From JADLHS01 sp964561105 (lineage in GTDB: Bacteria > Verrucomicrobiota > Verrucomicrobiia > Limisphaerales > JADLHS01): a stretch of 64,000 nucleotides of DNA. Shown here one piece after another: positions 17,296 to 26,595 of this stretch (position 1 is the first letter of the stretch; each line of letters opens with the position of its first letter). A program made the translations under genes and the position numbers. Below the pieces are notes generated by a model, which did not search any database, was not told where the DNA came from, and was given only the letters and a program-made list of their open reading frames with translations. The stretch is taken from positions 23,317 through 87,316 of the forward strand of contig CAZLOH010000021.1 in NCBI GenBank assembly GCA_964561105.1, given 5' to 3'.

Positions 17296-19113
17296 ATGAA
17301 TCGTCCGTCCGCGCTGCTCACCGCGCTGCTCACCGCCTGGGTTTTCGCCGCCCCGGCGCAAAGCCCCGAGGACCGGTATGTCCGCATCTATAATTTGATC
17401 CAGCAGGCGGACACGCTGAACCGCAGCGGTCAGTTTCCCCTGGCCTTGCCGAAATATCTCGAAGCCCAGTCCGCGCTGGAAAACATCCAAAAGTCGAACC
17501 CGGATTGGAACCCCAGGGTCGTCAACTTCCGCCTCGAGTATCTCAAGGAGAAAATTGAGGCCGGCCCCGCCACCAAAACGCCCGTGCTTCCACTGAAACC
17601 AACGCCGACACCCGTCGTGCCCACGCCGGCTTCATCCGCAACTTCGACGGAAACGAAATCCGCGCTTCCGCCGCCCCCGTCACCACAGGTGACGGCGTTG
17701 CAGAACGATGTGAACCGGTTGCAGTCGGAGAAGGCCGTGCTGGAGGCCAAGCTCAAGGAAGCTCTCACCACCCGGCCTGCCGCCGCGGACCCACGCGAAC
17801 TCGCCAAGGCGCAGGAAAAAATCGAATCGTTGCTCAAGGAAAACGCGTTGCTCAAGACCAGTCTGGACACGCAGCCGGCGAAACCCGCCCCCGGCACCGT
17901 CGCGGTGAGCACCAACGAACTGGCCGGACTCAAACAGTCGCTGGACGAAGCGAACCGCAAATTGGCCGCGCAAACGGCCGATGCCGGCAAGCTGGCCACG
18001 GACAGAGATTCCCTGCGGGCGCGCGTCAACCAGCTCGCCACCAGCGCGGCGACCGCAGACGCACTCCGCGCCGAAAACGCCCTGCTCAAACAACAGCTCG
18101 CGCAACTCCGCTCCGCTCCCGGTCCATCCGACACCGAGGCGAATCGCCGGCGCGCGGAAGCCGAGGCCCGCCTGGCCGCCCTGCAATCTGATGTCCAGGT
18201 GCTGCGCCTCGAAAAACTCGCGCTCGAAAACCGCCTCCAAAAGACGGCAACACCAACCGTGGCCGCACAACCGGCGGCACCCAACGAGGCGGCCACGCAA
18301 CACATCCGGCAACTCGAACGGGAACGTGCCGAGCAGCAGGGGCGCGCCAATCAAGAACTCGTGGCCAAGGTGGATCAGTTGACAAAAGAGGTCACCGGCT
18401 TGCGCGCCCGGGTGGAGGTCTTCGAGGCGCCGGCCATTCCCTACACGGCGGAGGAACTGGCGTTGTTCAACCTGGCTCCGCCGGATGCCACCGTCACGGC
18501 GGATTCCGATGACAGCCGGAAATCCATTCGGGCCTTGCCGCCGGGCAGCGCGGCGCTGGTGGCCTCGGCCCAACGAAATTTCGCGGCCAAGGATTACGAC
18601 AAAGCGGAGGCGGACTATCTCGAAATTCTGCGCAAGGACGAACACAACCCCAACACCCTCGCCAACCTCGCCGCCATCCAGTTGGAAATGGGCCGGCTCG
18701 AGGAAGCGGAGAAAAACATCAAGCTGGCGCTCGCCGCGGCTCCGAACGACGGCTACAACCTCTCCATTCTCGGCTACGTAAAATACCGCCAGGGAAAATT
18801 TGACGACGCGCTCGCGGCCCTGAGCCGGGCGGCGAAGGCGATCCCGCAGAGCGCGGAAATCCAGAATTACCTCGGCGTCACGCTGAGTCAGAAAGGACTG
18901 CGCGGGCCGGCGGAAACCGCGTTGCGCAAAGCCATCCAGATTGATCCCAAGTACAGCGACGCGCAGAACAACCTGGCCGTAATCTACGCCACCCAGACGC
19001 CACCGCTCCTCGAACTTGCCCGCTGGCACTACCAAAAAGCCCTGGACGCCGGTCATCCAAAGAATCCCGAATTGGAAAAGCTGTTTGAGAAACAGGAGGC
19101 GACCACGAAATGA
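17296..19113 (+). CDS. secreted coiled-coil and TPR protein
   Basis: 605 residues from ATG 17296, which is followed by a signal peptide (LLTALLTAWVFAAPAQS). After a helical region (25-95) comes a Pro/Thr-rich linker (about 100-130). A long heptad-rich coiled coil spans about 135-375 (LQNDVNRLQSEKAVLEAKL, LRAENALLKQQLAQLR, LQSDVQVLRLEKLALENRL). A C-terminal TPR array follows at about 410-590 (FAAKDYDKAEADYLEILRKD; NLAAIQLEMGRLEEAEKNI; YVKYRQGKFDDALAALSRA; YLGVTLSQKGLRGPAETAL). Likely a periplasmic scaffold. An in-frame start at 17074 lies inside the TM2 gene and was rejected. Confidence 0.85.
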   Translation: MNRPSALLTALLTAWVFAAPAQSPEDRYVRIYNLIQQADTLNRSGQFPLALPKYLEAQSALENIQKSNPDWNPRVVNFRLEYLKEKIEAGPATKTPVLPLKPTPTPVVPTPASSATSTETKSALPPPPSPQVTALQNDVNRLQSEKAVLEAKLKEALTTRPAAADPRELAKAQEKIESLLKENALLKTSLDTQPAKPAPGTVAVSTNELAGLKQSLDEANRKLAAQTADAGKLATDRDSLRARVNQLATSAATADALRAENALLKQQLAQLRSAPGPSDTEANRRRAEAEARLAALQSDVQVLRLEKLALENRLQKTATPTVAAQPAAPNEAATQHIRQLERERAEQQGRANQELVAKVDQLTKEVTGLRARVEVFEAPAIPYTAEELALFNLAPPDATVTADSDDSRKSIRALPPGSAALVASAQRNFAAKDYDKAEADYLEILRKDEHNPNTLANLAAIQLEMGRLEEAEKNIKLALAAAPNDGYNLSILGYVKYRQGKFDDALAALSRAAKAIPQSAEIQNYLGVTLSQKGLRGPAETALRKAIQIDPKYSDAQNNLAVIYATQTPPLLELARWHYQKALDAGHPKNPELEKLFEKQEATTK

Positions 19114-19215
19114 AAGGTCGGCAGATGGGTTTACCTGCTTTCGGACCAGAACCGAACGCGAGCCAGTGCTGACTGACCGAATTTGATCGCGAGCGTTCAA
19201 GTTGATCCGGATGTC

Positions 19216-19638
19216 ATGTTGCGCCAATCGTTCCACGAACTCACCCTCGCCACGCGCGGCCGGGGACTCTACGACTTCACGGCGGACGTTGCCTCCTGGA
19301 TCACCAAGGGCGGGTTCAAGGACGGCCTCGTCACACTACACCTGCGGCACACCTCGGCTTCGCTGTTGATCCAGGAAAATGCCGATCCCGACGTTCGCGC
19401 CGATCTCGAAAGATTCTTCCAACGCCTCGTGCCGGATGGAGATCCAATTTTCCAACATACTTGCGAAGGCAAGGACGACATGCCGGCCCATGTCCGCACC
19501 GCCCTGACCACGGTGAACCTCAGCCTCCCGTTGCAAGGTGGACGACTGGCGTTGGGCACATGGCAGGGAATTTATTTGTGGGAACACCGCCACGCGCCGC
19601 ATACGCGCCGGATCACGTTGCATTTCATCGGAGATTGA
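19216..19638 (+). CDS. yjbQ: YjbQ/UPF0047 family protein (secondary thiamine-phosphate synthase type)
   Basis: 140 residues from ATG 19216, which gives the usual family length. Hallmark segments are LHLRHTSASLLIQENADPD, the GKDDMPAHVRTAL loop with conserved His, and the C-terminal TWQGIYLWEHRHAPHTRRI. Members form trimers with a metal-like site, and the E. coli protein shows weak thiamine-phosphate synthase activity. The physiological role is uncertain. It stands alone between the TPR gene and the Gly-rich protein gene. Confidence 0.92.
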   Translation: MLRQSFHELTLATRGRGLYDFTADVASWITKGGFKDGLVTLHLRHTSASLLIQENADPDVRADLERFFQRLVPDGDPIFQHTCEGKDDMPAHVRTALTTVNLSLPLQGGRLALGTWQGIYLWEHRHAPHTRRITLHFIGD

Positions 19639-19738
19639 ATTGGGCGCGTGGCTGTGTCGTCCTCGACCAGCCCGCAGCAGGCCCAAACGACGAGTCGTTG
19701 TTAGCCCTCCCAAACCGTTCCATGAAGGCGTAGCTGCC

Positions 19739-19767
19739 GCGACTGGTTTTCAGCACAGTCGCGCTCC
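19739..19767. repeat. dispersed palindromic repeat (gcgactg family), copy 1
   Basis: 29-base element with a stem gcgactg/cagtcgc around ttttcagca. A close copy is at 41740-41768. Both are intergenic. Confidence 0.7.
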
Positions 19768-19870
19768 GGGGCGGCGCCAAGCTGCGCCCGATTTAATTTG
19801 CCGGGCGCAACGGAACTTGACGGTCGGGTTGGGTTCTGGGAAGCTAGGAATGAACGGAAGGGTTGACGTT

Positions 19871-21208
19871 ATGAGAATTCGATTTCCTTCGATTGCGATC
19901 ACCGCCATCGCGAGCGTTACCTTGCTGGCCCGTTCCGCCGAGTCTCCCGCGCCCAACCCACCCGCTACTGCTCCCGCGCCGGTTCAATTATCCAGTGGCG
20001 CGGCTGACATCCTTAAACTCGCGCACGCCAAGGTCAACGACTCCGTCACCCTGGCATTCATTCACAGCAGCGGCCTCCGCTATGACCTGACGGCAAACGA
20101 AATAATCTATCTGCGTTCGGAAGGGGTGTCGGATCAGGTACTCGCCGCCATGCTCAACCAGCCGGCGGCGAGCACACCGGAAACTCCACCGCCAGCCGCA
20201 CCGGCAAACGATCAATCCGCCAGCGCGCCCCAATTTGCTCCGGCACCGACCTCGACCACCTACGTCGAAACCGTCCCCAGCTCGACAGTTTATGTGGCGG
20301 CTGCTCCGGCCTACTACACGTTTGCCGATCCGTGGCCCTACTGGTCGTGCTGGTATCCGTATCCGTGTTTTTCGTTCGGCTTTTACTGGGGCTCCTGGGC
20401 TTTCGGTTGTTGGAATCCTGGCTACTGCTACAACGGTTATTGGAACAATGGCTATTGCAGCTACGGCTACTGGAACAACTACTGTAATTATGGAAATCCG
20501 CCGCCGGGCACTGTGAGCCGCCCGGTCGCTCCTCATGGAACGGTCCCACCTGGAGTCAGGACCGGTCGTGGCGCGACGACCGGAACACTGGCGGCCACCG
20601 GCACGACGCGGAATACGACCACGGCGCGACCCACGAGCTATTGGAGCAACAACAGCAACCGGCCCACGACGGCGCAAAACACCCCCAGCCAGTCCACCTC
20701 CGCGCTGACCCGTCAAACCGCCCGCCCGATGAGCGTTGGCAACAGTGCCAACGCCCGGACCGCCAGTGATCGCGCCACGGTCAGCCGCAATCCCGCGCAA
20801 GTCACCCGCAACACCAGCACCGTGAACCAACGGCGCGGCCCGACGAGTCAGCCAGCCAGCGTCCGGCCCACCTGGAACCAAAGCGCCACCGTCGCGATGC
20901 GCTCGCCGCGTGGCAATGTCGGATCGTCCAGCGTCCAGTATCGGCCGTCCGTTCAACCCCGCTACGCCGCCGGACCATCGGCCAGCTATCAACGCAGCAG
21001 CAGTTTCAGCCCCGCTTACAGCTATCGTTCCACCGGAAGTTCGGCTGCGTTCAGCCGCCCCAGCCTGCCCGCTTACAGCGGCATGAGCAGCTTTCGCGGT
21101 GGCGGATTCAGCAGTGCGCCCCGCATGTCTGCCGGCGGCGGCTTCTCGCGCGGCGGTGGTGGGGGCGGTTTTGCACGGGGCGGCGGTGGAGGCGGACGCG
21201 CTCGCTGA
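19871..21208 (+). CDS. secreted low-complexity protein, Tyr/Trp- and Gly/Arg-rich
   Basis: About 445 residues from ATG 19871 (ATG 19850 is also possible). A signal peptide (FPSIAITAIASVTLLARSAES) precedes a small helical domain (about 40-95: DILKLAHAKVNDSVTLAFI, YLRSEGVSDQVLAAML) seen in many Verrucomicrobia surface or lipoprotein-like proteins. Next is a Pro/Ala linker and an aromatic segment (about 140-200) made of Y/W/C/G/N repeats (YNGYWNNGYCSYGYW). Then comes a long Thr/Ser/Arg/Asn-rich disordered region and a Gly-Arg-rich C-terminus. No enzymatic domain is visible. It may be cell-surface or matrix-related. Confidence 0.75.
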   Translation: MRIRFPSIAITAIASVTLLARSAESPAPNPPATAPAPVQLSSGAADILKLAHAKVNDSVTLAFIHSSGLRYDLTANEIIYLRSEGVSDQVLAAMLNQPAASTPETPPPAAPANDQSASAPQFAPAPTSTTYVETVPSSTVYVAAAPAYYTFADPWPYWSCWYPYPCFSFGFYWGSWAFGCWNPGYCYNGYWNNGYCSYGYWNNYCNYGNPPPGTVSRPVAPHGTVPPGVRTGRGATTGTLAATGTTRNTTTARPTSYWSNNSNRPTTAQNTPSQSTSALTRQTARPMSVGNSANARTASDRATVSRNPAQVTRNTSTVNQRRGPTSQPASVRPTWNQSATVAMRSPRGNVGSSSVQYRPSVQPRYAAGPSASYQRSSSFSPAYSYRSTGSSAAFSRPSLPAYSGMSSFRGGGFSSAPRMSAGGGFSRGGGGGGFARGGGGGGRAR

Positions 21209-21517
21209 GAATCTTGTCCATCCGACACCCGCCCACAACCGGTGATTGACAGTGCTGAACTTCAACGTATTTTCTCCGTCGTGCTGGCTGCCAATAAAAT
21301 CGCTCTGCTGAATCGGGAGTATTCCTTCGCCGGGATCTCCTTGATTGATGCAAACGCAGGGGTCGCCGTGATGAAGCCGACGATCGCGCGACATCTCACC
21401 CGTTCCATTTGGTGGTCCGATGGCAGAGCAGCGCGATAGAAACCAAACAAACAAATTTTCTCCCGCCCTGCGCTTCCCAAAAAGGCAGGGCCTTTTTTAT
21501 TATTTGAAACGACGATT
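21209..21517. other. 309-base intergenic region before the MFS gene
   Basis: No convincing gene. A 65-codon open frame (21242-21439) has no family resemblance and no clear ribosome-binding site. The only clear signal is the terminator at 21465-21498, 20 bases ahead of the MFS start codon. That leaves room for a short untranslated transcript or a leader with attenuation, which is not shown. Confidence 0.5.
21465..21498 (+). terminator. Rho-independent terminator or attenuator ahead of the MFS gene
   Basis: Stem gccctgc/gcagggc (21465-21471 and 21485-21491), then c and six T. It is too far (over 250 bases) from the upstream stop codon to be an immediate gene-end terminator, and it lies just before the next gene, so attenuation is possible. 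Confidence 0.75.
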
Positions 21518-22756
21518 ATGAAAACCGCCGCCGAACCCACGCTGGCCCTGCCCACGGTCAAAGCTCCGTCCGCGACGCTGGCCGTCCTGTTCGCGCTCAG
21601 TTTTTCGCACTTGCTCAACGATGCCATTCAAGCGTTGATCCCGGCCATCTATCCCCTGCTCAAAACGTCCTACGCTTTGTCCTTCACACAAATCGGGCTG
21701 ATCACGTTGACGTTTCAAATGGTGGGTTCCGTGCTGCAACCGATTGTTGGCTCCTATACGGATCGGCATCCCAAACCGTATTCGCTCGTCGTGGGGATGG
21801 GCATCACCCTCAGCGGTCTGGTTCTGCTGGCGCTGGCGCCGTCGTATCACATCGTCATCCTGGCGGCGGGGATGGTGGGCATGGGATCGGCCGTCTTTCA
21901 CCCGGAATCCTCGCGCATGGCCCGCATGGCCTCGGGCGGACGCCACGGATTTGCGCAATCGGTGTTTCAAGTCGGCGGCAACGCGGGCAGCGCCGCGGGA
22001 CCGCTGCTCGCCGCCTGGATCATCGTGCCGCACGGGCAACACTACATCCTCTGGTTCACCGTGGTGCCGTTCTTCGGGATGCTCATTCTGGCCCGGGTCG
22101 GCGACTGGTATCGCCGCCGACTCGCGGCGATCCATGCCGGCACGACCCCGGCCGTTACGCATCCGCGTTACGCGGCGTCCCGCCAGCGGATCGCGTTCTT
22201 CCTGCTGATCTTGTTGACACTCATGTTCTCCAAGTTCTTTTACCTGGCGTCCATGACAAATTATTACACGTTTTATGTGATCCAAAAATTCGGCGTGTCG
22301 GTGACTGGCTCGCAGATGTATCTGTTTCTCTTTCTCGCCGCCGTGGCGGTGGGCACCATCATCGGTGGTCCGGTGGGCGACCGGATTGGCCGCAAGCAGG
22401 TCATCTGGATTTCCATTCTGGGCATGGCGCCATTTGCGTTGCTGCTGCCCTTTGCCAATCTGTTCTGGACGGCGATGTTGTCCATCGTAATCGGCCTGAT
22501 CATGGCCTCAGCGTTTCCGTCCATCCTGGTTTACGCCACGGAATTGTTACCCGGGAAAGTGGGCACGATTGCCGGATTATTCTTTGGCTTCGCGTTTGGG
22601 CTGGCGGGCATCGGCTCGGCGGTGTTGGGCAAACTCGCCGACGCCACCAGCATCCTGTTCGTGATGAAAACCTGTTCGTTCCTGCCGTTGATCGGATTAC
22701 TGACCGGACTGTTGCCCGACCTGAAAGACCACGAACACGCAGGCCAGCCGAAGTAA
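21518..22756 (+). CDS. MFS transporter, fosmidomycin-resistance (Fsr) type
   Basis: 412 residues with about 12 transmembrane helices. Fsr-family features are present: FSHLLNDAIQALIPAIYPLLK in helix 1, the loop motif GSYTDRHPKPY, and the helix-4/5 segment GMGSAVFHPESSRMA. The second half repeats the MFS loop motif (GGPVGDRIGRKQ). It is predicted to export a small drug-like or natural compound by proton antiport; the substrate is unknown. It stands alone behind a terminator hairpin and is convergent with ftsY. Confidence 0.88.
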   Translation: MKTAAEPTLALPTVKAPSATLAVLFALSFSHLLNDAIQALIPAIYPLLKTSYALSFTQIGLITLTFQMVGSVLQPIVGSYTDRHPKPYSLVVGMGITLSGLVLLALAPSYHIVILAAGMVGMGSAVFHPESSRMARMASGGRHGFAQSVFQVGGNAGSAAGPLLAAWIIVPHGQHYILWFTVVPFFGMLILARVGDWYRRRLAAIHAGTTPAVTHPRYAASRQRIAFFLLILLTLMFSKFFYLASMTNYYTFYVIQKFGVSVTGSQMYLFLFLAAVAVGTIIGGPVGDRIGRKQVIWISILGMAPFALLLPFANLFWTAMLSIVIGLIMASAFPSILVYATELLPGKVGTIAGLFFGFAFGLAGIGSAVLGKLADATSILFVMKTCSFLPLIGLLTGLLPDLKDHEHAGQPK

Positions 22757-22863
22757 CAATCGGCCGGCGGTTTCCGCGAACGAAGAGGTGCCCGCCAAAA
22801 TCTTGCGGGCGGTTTCCGTGATGATCTTTGGATTCAGAAGCAGCGTCCGCGCGGCTGCCGAAC

Positions 22864-23775
22864 CTATTCCGTGAACAATGCCTGCGCGAATTGTTTCGCG
22901 TCGAACGGTTGCAGATCGTCCGGCTGTTCGCCGAGGCCGATGAATTTGATGGGCAGGCCAAGTTCCCGCTGAATCGCCACCACCATGCCGCCTTTGCTCG
23001 TGCCGTCCAGCTTGGTCACGATGAGGCCGGTAAGCGGCACGGCTTTGTTGAATTCGCGCGCCTGGTTGAGCGCGTTCATGCCGGTGCTGCCATCGAGCAC
23101 CAACAAGACCTCGTGGGGCGCCCCCGGCAATTGCTTGCCGATGACTCGATGAAGTTTGTGCAACTCCTGCATGAGGTTGTGCTTGGTGTGCAAACGGCCC
23201 GCCGTGTCAATGAAGAGATAATCCGCCTGACGCGCCTGCGCGGCGGTAACGGCGTCGTGCGCCACCGACGCGGCGTCCGCTCCGTAAGCGCTGGCGATGA
23301 CTTCAACCTTGAGCCGCGCGCCCCAGAGTTTGAGTTGTTCGATGGCGGCGGCCCGAAAGGTGTCGCACGCCGCAAGCAGCGCGGTGTTTTTCTGTGACTG
23401 AACGTAGTGCGCGAGCTTGGCGCTGGTGGTGGTTTTGCCGGTGCCGTTCACACCCACGATGGAAACGACCGTCGGGCCACTGGGAGCTTGAAGCAAATCC
23501 GCTTTGTTGGACGCCAGGCTTTTCTCAATTTCCGCCTCGGCCACGGCAAGGTAATCGAGTCCAGTCGCGCCTTGCGATTCATAGGCTTGCTTGACCGCTG
23601 CCACGATCTGCCCGGTCATGGCCGGGCCGAGGTCGGCGGCGATGAGCGCCTGTTCGAGTTCCGCCAGCGATTCAGCGGTCAGCTTGGGCGAGCGCGAGAC
23701 GATGCGTTTGATCTCGTGCGTGAGCCGGGCCTGCGTTTTGGCCAGTCCGGCTTTGAATTTGGAAAATAGTCCCAT
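22864..23775 (-). CDS. ftsY: signal recognition particle receptor FtsY
   Basis: 303 residues, complete NG domain without the long acidic A domain of E. coli FtsY. The N domain spans about 1-90 (LTAESLAELEQALIAADLG). GTPase motifs are G1 VNGTGKTTTSAKLA (about 110-123), the FRAAA insertion-box segment DTFRAAAIEQL, G3 DTAGRLHTK, and G4 TKLDGTSKGG. It docks the SRP-ribosome complex at the inner membrane for co-translational insertion. It heads a minus-strand group followed by the PHP phosphoesterase and nusB, which are transcribed upstream of it. Confidence 0.97.
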   Translation of the reverse strand: MGLFSKFKAGLAKTQARLTHEIKRIVSRSPKLTAESLAELEQALIAADLGPAMTGQIVAAVKQAYESQGATGLDYLAVAEAEIEKSLASNKADLLQAPSGPTVVSIVGVNGTGKTTTSAKLAHYVQSQKNTALLAACDTFRAAAIEQLKLWGARLKVEVIASAYGADAASVAHDAVTAAQARQADYLFIDTAGRLHTKHNLMQELHKLHRVIGKQLPGAPHEVLLVLDGSTGMNALNQAREFNKAVPLTGLIVTKLDGTSKGGMVVAIQRELGLPIKFIGLGEQPDDLQPFDAKQFAQALFTE

Positions 23776-23811
23776 GGGTGGAGGAGGAAGGGAGGCGGCC
23801 GCCGGAAGCAG

Positions 23812-24657
23812 TTATGATCGCGCACCGCGTTTTTCGTCGGCCGACTTCTTGGCGGCGTAAAGTTTTTCGACGTGCGCGTAATCGAGCTTCACGGTGCCAA
23901 TCAGGGGTTTGCCTTTGCTCAGGCCGTGACAATCCGAACCGCCGGTTATGAGCAGTCCGTGCTCGTGGGCGAGGCGTTGATAGCGCGCAGCGGTGGCGGC
24001 GTTGTGTTTGGTGTGAAAACATTCAATGCCGTCCAACCCGGCGGCGACCAGGTCGGGGATGGATTCATCCGTGCGGTTCAAGCCTGGATGAGCCATGACG
24101 GCAAGCCCGCCGGCCTGGTGGATCAATTCGACGGCTTCGAGCGCGGACATCTTGGACTTGGGCACCCAGGCGAGCCGGCCTTTTTTTAAGAATCGCTCAA
24201 AAGCCTCATCGAGGGTGCCGCAGAGCTTCGCCTGCACCAGCGCGCGGGCCACGTGCGGCCGGCCGGGCGAACGGCAGTTGGCCAGTGCGAACACGTCGTC
24301 CACCTGGAGGGGTACGCCGTATTCATTGAGACGGGCCACCATTTCGCGGATGCGGTTCTGGCGGACGCTCTGAAATTTGGCGATCTGGGTGAGGAGCTTC
24401 GCGTTTGACGGATCCACCAGATAGGCGAGCACATGGATTTCAAAGCCGTTATGCTCCGCCGTCAATTCCGCGCCCACGATGAATTCGAGATTCGCCGCCG
24501 CACAAGCTGCCGCCATGCGATCGCTGCCCTCAACGCTGTCGTGATCGGTCAGCGCGATGGCGCGCAAGCCGTGTCGCCGGGCGTGGGCAACGATCTCCTC
24601 GGGGGCAAACGTCCCGTCCGAATAGAACGAGTGCATGTGGAGATCGGCAAAACTCAT
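23812..24657 (-). CDS. PHP-domain phosphoesterase (TrpH/nucleoside 3',5'-bisphosphate phosphatase-like)
   Basis: 281 residues. All PHP metal motifs are visible: DLHMHSFYSDGT (start), LTDHDS (about 37-42), GAELTAE, MAHPG (about 188-192), and GSDCHG near the C-terminus. The length and arrangement match the YciV/TrpH/RnaAM group, which removes the 3' phosphate of nucleoside 3',5'-bisphosphates and trims RNA 5' ends. The start codon overlaps the nusB stop by 4 bases (ATGA type), so the two are probably translationally coupled. ftsY follows after 36 bases. Confidence 0.9.
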   Translation of the reverse strand: MSFADLHMHSFYSDGTFAPEEIVAHARRHGLRAIALTDHDSVEGSDRMAAACAAANLEFIVGAELTAEHNGFEIHVLAYLVDPSNAKLLTQIAKFQSVRQNRIREMVARLNEYGVPLQVDDVFALANCRSPGRPHVARALVQAKLCGTLDEAFERFLKKGRLAWVPKSKMSALEAVELIHQAGGLAVMAHPGLNRTDESIPDLVAAGLDGIECFHTKHNAATAARYQRLAHEHGLLITGGSDCHGLSKGKPLIGTVKLDYAHVEKLYAAKKSADEKRGARS

Positions 24658-25154
24658 TTGACGATCCGGGACGGACGCGGCAATTCCGCTTTGACTTGGT
24701 CGAGGATGCCGTTGACGAACTTGCCGCTGTCCGCCGTGGAGAATTTTTTGGCAATGTCCACCGCTTCATTGATGCTGACCACCGGCGGGATGTCTTCGCG
24801 ATGGAGCATTTCGTAGATGGCCAGCCGGAGGATATTCCGATCCACGGCGGCGATGCGGCGTAGCTCCCAGTTTTTGACATGACGCAGGATGTGCTGGTCC
24901 GCTTCGTCGCGGTGCTGGAGGGTGCCGCGGATGAGCGGTTCGGCAAAAAGGCGCATTTCCATCTCGTCCACGCTGGGCGGCGGCAGTTCGATGGGCTGGC
25001 CCCAGTTCGCCGGGCCTTTGTCTCCGGCGATGGCGGCGGCGCGCTGCGAATCCCAGAATTCGTTCAAGGCCCGCTCGGTGTCGTCGGGCGGGTTCAGGTC
25101 GTGCTGGAACAGAAACTGGACGGCGCGTTCGCGCGCCTCGCGGCGTTTTCCCAT
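24654..25154 (-). CDS. nusB: transcription antitermination protein NusB
   Basis: 166 residues. NusB features are the basic amphipathic start (MGKRREAREAVQFLFQ-like, with ARERAVQFLFQHD) and the C-terminal RNA/NusE-binding helices (WELRRIAAVDRNILRLAIYEM, VSINEAVDIAKKFSTADSGKFVNGILD). An insertion at about 30-75 (FWDSQRAAAIAGDKGPANWG) makes it longer than the E. coli protein (139). ATG 25154 is chosen over a GTG 6 bases upstream. It acts in rRNA antitermination with NusA, NusE and NusG. It is first in the nusB-PHP-ftsY group. Confidence 0.93.
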   Translation of the reverse strand: MGKRREARERAVQFLFQHDLNPPDDTERALNEFWDSQRAAAIAGDKGPANWGQPIELPPPSVDEMEMRLFAEPLIRGTLQHRDEADQHILRHVKNWELRRIAAVDRNILRLAIYEMLHREDIPPVVSINEAVDIAKKFSTADSGKFVNGILDQVKAELPRPSRIVK

Positions 25155-25217
25155 AAACACCCTGACGATGCCCGAGAGCGGAAGGCCGCGAAATCAAAAA
25201 CTTTGGTTGGGCCGGAA

Positions 25218-25994
25218 TCAGCGCTGGGGCGGGGGCACGGGCACGCCGCCGGCGCCAGGCATCCGCTTCATGAGTTCCTCCTGCATCAACGCCATGTAGT
25301 TGTCATAGCGTTTGAAGTCCGTGGGCGGCGTGAACCGGGCGTCGTCGGGCCTGGCCAGTTTGACCTCCTTGAAGAGGATGGTGATGGGCTGGCCTTGTTC
25401 GGCGGTTTCGAGTTTGACGGGAAACTGCTTCAGGTCGGTGGCGTTCCAGACGGTGGATTCGTGGTTGGTGCCCTGGTCATCCGTGAGCACGAATTTATTT
25501 TTGACGCAGGGGTGGCCGTCCACCGTTTCCTGGCCGAGTTCGGTGGAGGTGACCTTATATTTGCTGGTGGCTTCGGCCGTTTCGGTGTCGGGAATTTCCG
25601 TTTCGAAGTAGGCTTTCAAGCCGGGGAAGGCCATGTAGGAAATTTTCTTTTCCGGGCGCGCGATGATGATGATGGAATCCATGCCCATGGCCTTGATTTG
25701 CGCGATGGCTTCGGGAGGAATGTTTGTGCCCATGGACTTGGACATATCGAGTTCCATGCGGGATTTGCCGTCGTTGAAATACATGTGGCCGGGGAGGGTC
25801 AACGCGCCGCCGGATGGCGACTTGGTCTGAATCTCGATCACGCTGGAGAACGCTTTGTTTGGTCCGAGCAGCTTGGTGAGGCTGCCGCCAAAACTTGGGG
25901 GTTTGGGCCCACCCAAGCCACCGGGTTGAGCCGGCGATGAGAGCAAACTGCAACCGAGGGAGACGACGCTCCAGACGAGCAAACTTGTTTTCAT
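25218..25994 (-). CDS. secreted DUF4412-like protein
   Basis: 258 residues with an N-terminal signal sequence (LLVWSVVSLGCSLLSS; the Cys could make it a lipoprotein, but the lipobox is weak). The body has the beta-rich pattern of DUF4412 and outer-membrane lipoprotein-sorting-like proteins: FSSVIEIQTKS, GHMYFNDGKSRMELD, ARPEKKISYMAFPGLKAYFE, GHPCVKNKFVL, and PPTDFKRYDNYMALM near the end. The function is unknown, with periplasmic location inferred. It is 63 bases upstream of nusB on the same strand, possibly with its own promoter. Confidence 0.75.
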   Translation of the reverse strand: MKTSLLVWSVVSLGCSLLSSPAQPGGLGGPKPPSFGGSLTKLLGPNKAFSSVIEIQTKSPSGGALTLPGHMYFNDGKSRMELDMSKSMGTNIPPEAIAQIKAMGMDSIIIIARPEKKISYMAFPGLKAYFETEIPDTETAEATSKYKVTSTELGQETVDGHPCVKNKFVLTDDQGTNHESTVWNATDLKQFPVKLETAEQGQPITILFKEVKLARPDDARFTPPTDFKRYDNYMALMQEELMKRMPGAGGVPVPPPQR

Positions 25995-26259
25995 GGTGTT
26001 GAATTAGCTATCGGGCGGATGAATAGCAGATGCCATCAGGCGGGCAATCAAAAACCGTTGCCTGGTCATGTAGCTTTGCCAGGTAGGAGTTTTGTGCGCG
26101 AATGTGTCCCGCTTGGGAAACCAACTACGCGTTGGTTCAGCCTTTAGAATTGGACATTCACGACGGGGATTATCTCGCAAATTCAATCAACCATTGGGTC
26201 GCCCGTGCCGCAATGAAATATGCCAGCTCAATTTTAAGCGACCAAGCCAAACCGGACCG

Positions 26260-26595
26260 TCACAGGCTGTTGTAGTACGCGTCCGAGCCGGGATCGTTTT
26301 TTGAGTAGGCGTCAAAATTGCGGCCGCTTTTCTTGAGGGCGTCAGCGATCTGGGGTGACACCCAGCGTTTGACGGCGGATTTGGCCTTGGCTGCCGGCTT
26401 GAGGCGGTACGCACCTGTGTCGTCCACTTCCAGGATTCTGCGCTCCAACATGCGACGCAGCGCGGGCTTGGCCCAGTCCGGCGATTCACGGTACCGGTGT
26501 TTACCCCCCGCATGCCGGCAGATGGCGCTTGCGGGCACGAACTGTCCCGGCTGGGCTTTCAGGTGGAAGTAAACTTCCTGTTCATCCGAATCCAT
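26260..26595 (-). CDS. small protein with winged-helix-like pattern, unknown function
   Basis: 111 residues from ATG 26595 (an adjacent ATG at 26598 is equally possible). The order helix-helix-wing is suggested by EQEVYFHLKAQPGQFVPASAI, AKPALRRMLERRILEVDD and TGAYRLKP, and the tail is basic (AKAKSAVKRWVSPQIADALKKSG). It may be a DNA-binding protein, but I recognise no family. The 265 bases between it and the DUF4412-like gene and the 250 bases upstream contain nothing I can identify. Confidence 0.6.
   Translation of the reverse strand: MDSDEQEVYFHLKAQPGQFVPASAICRHAGGKHRYRESPDWAKPALRRMLERRILEVDDTGAYRLKPAAKAKSAVKRWVSPQIADALKKSGRNFDAYSKNDPGSDAYYNSL

Noticed and set aside
21242..21439. 65-codon open frame before the MFS gene
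   Set aside because: No family resemblance, no clear ribosome-binding site, and it runs up to a terminator; kept only as part of the gap.
22790..22810. Terminator between the MFS gene and ftsY
   Set aside because: Six-base stem gcccgc/gcgggc without a proper T-run on either strand; too weak to list.
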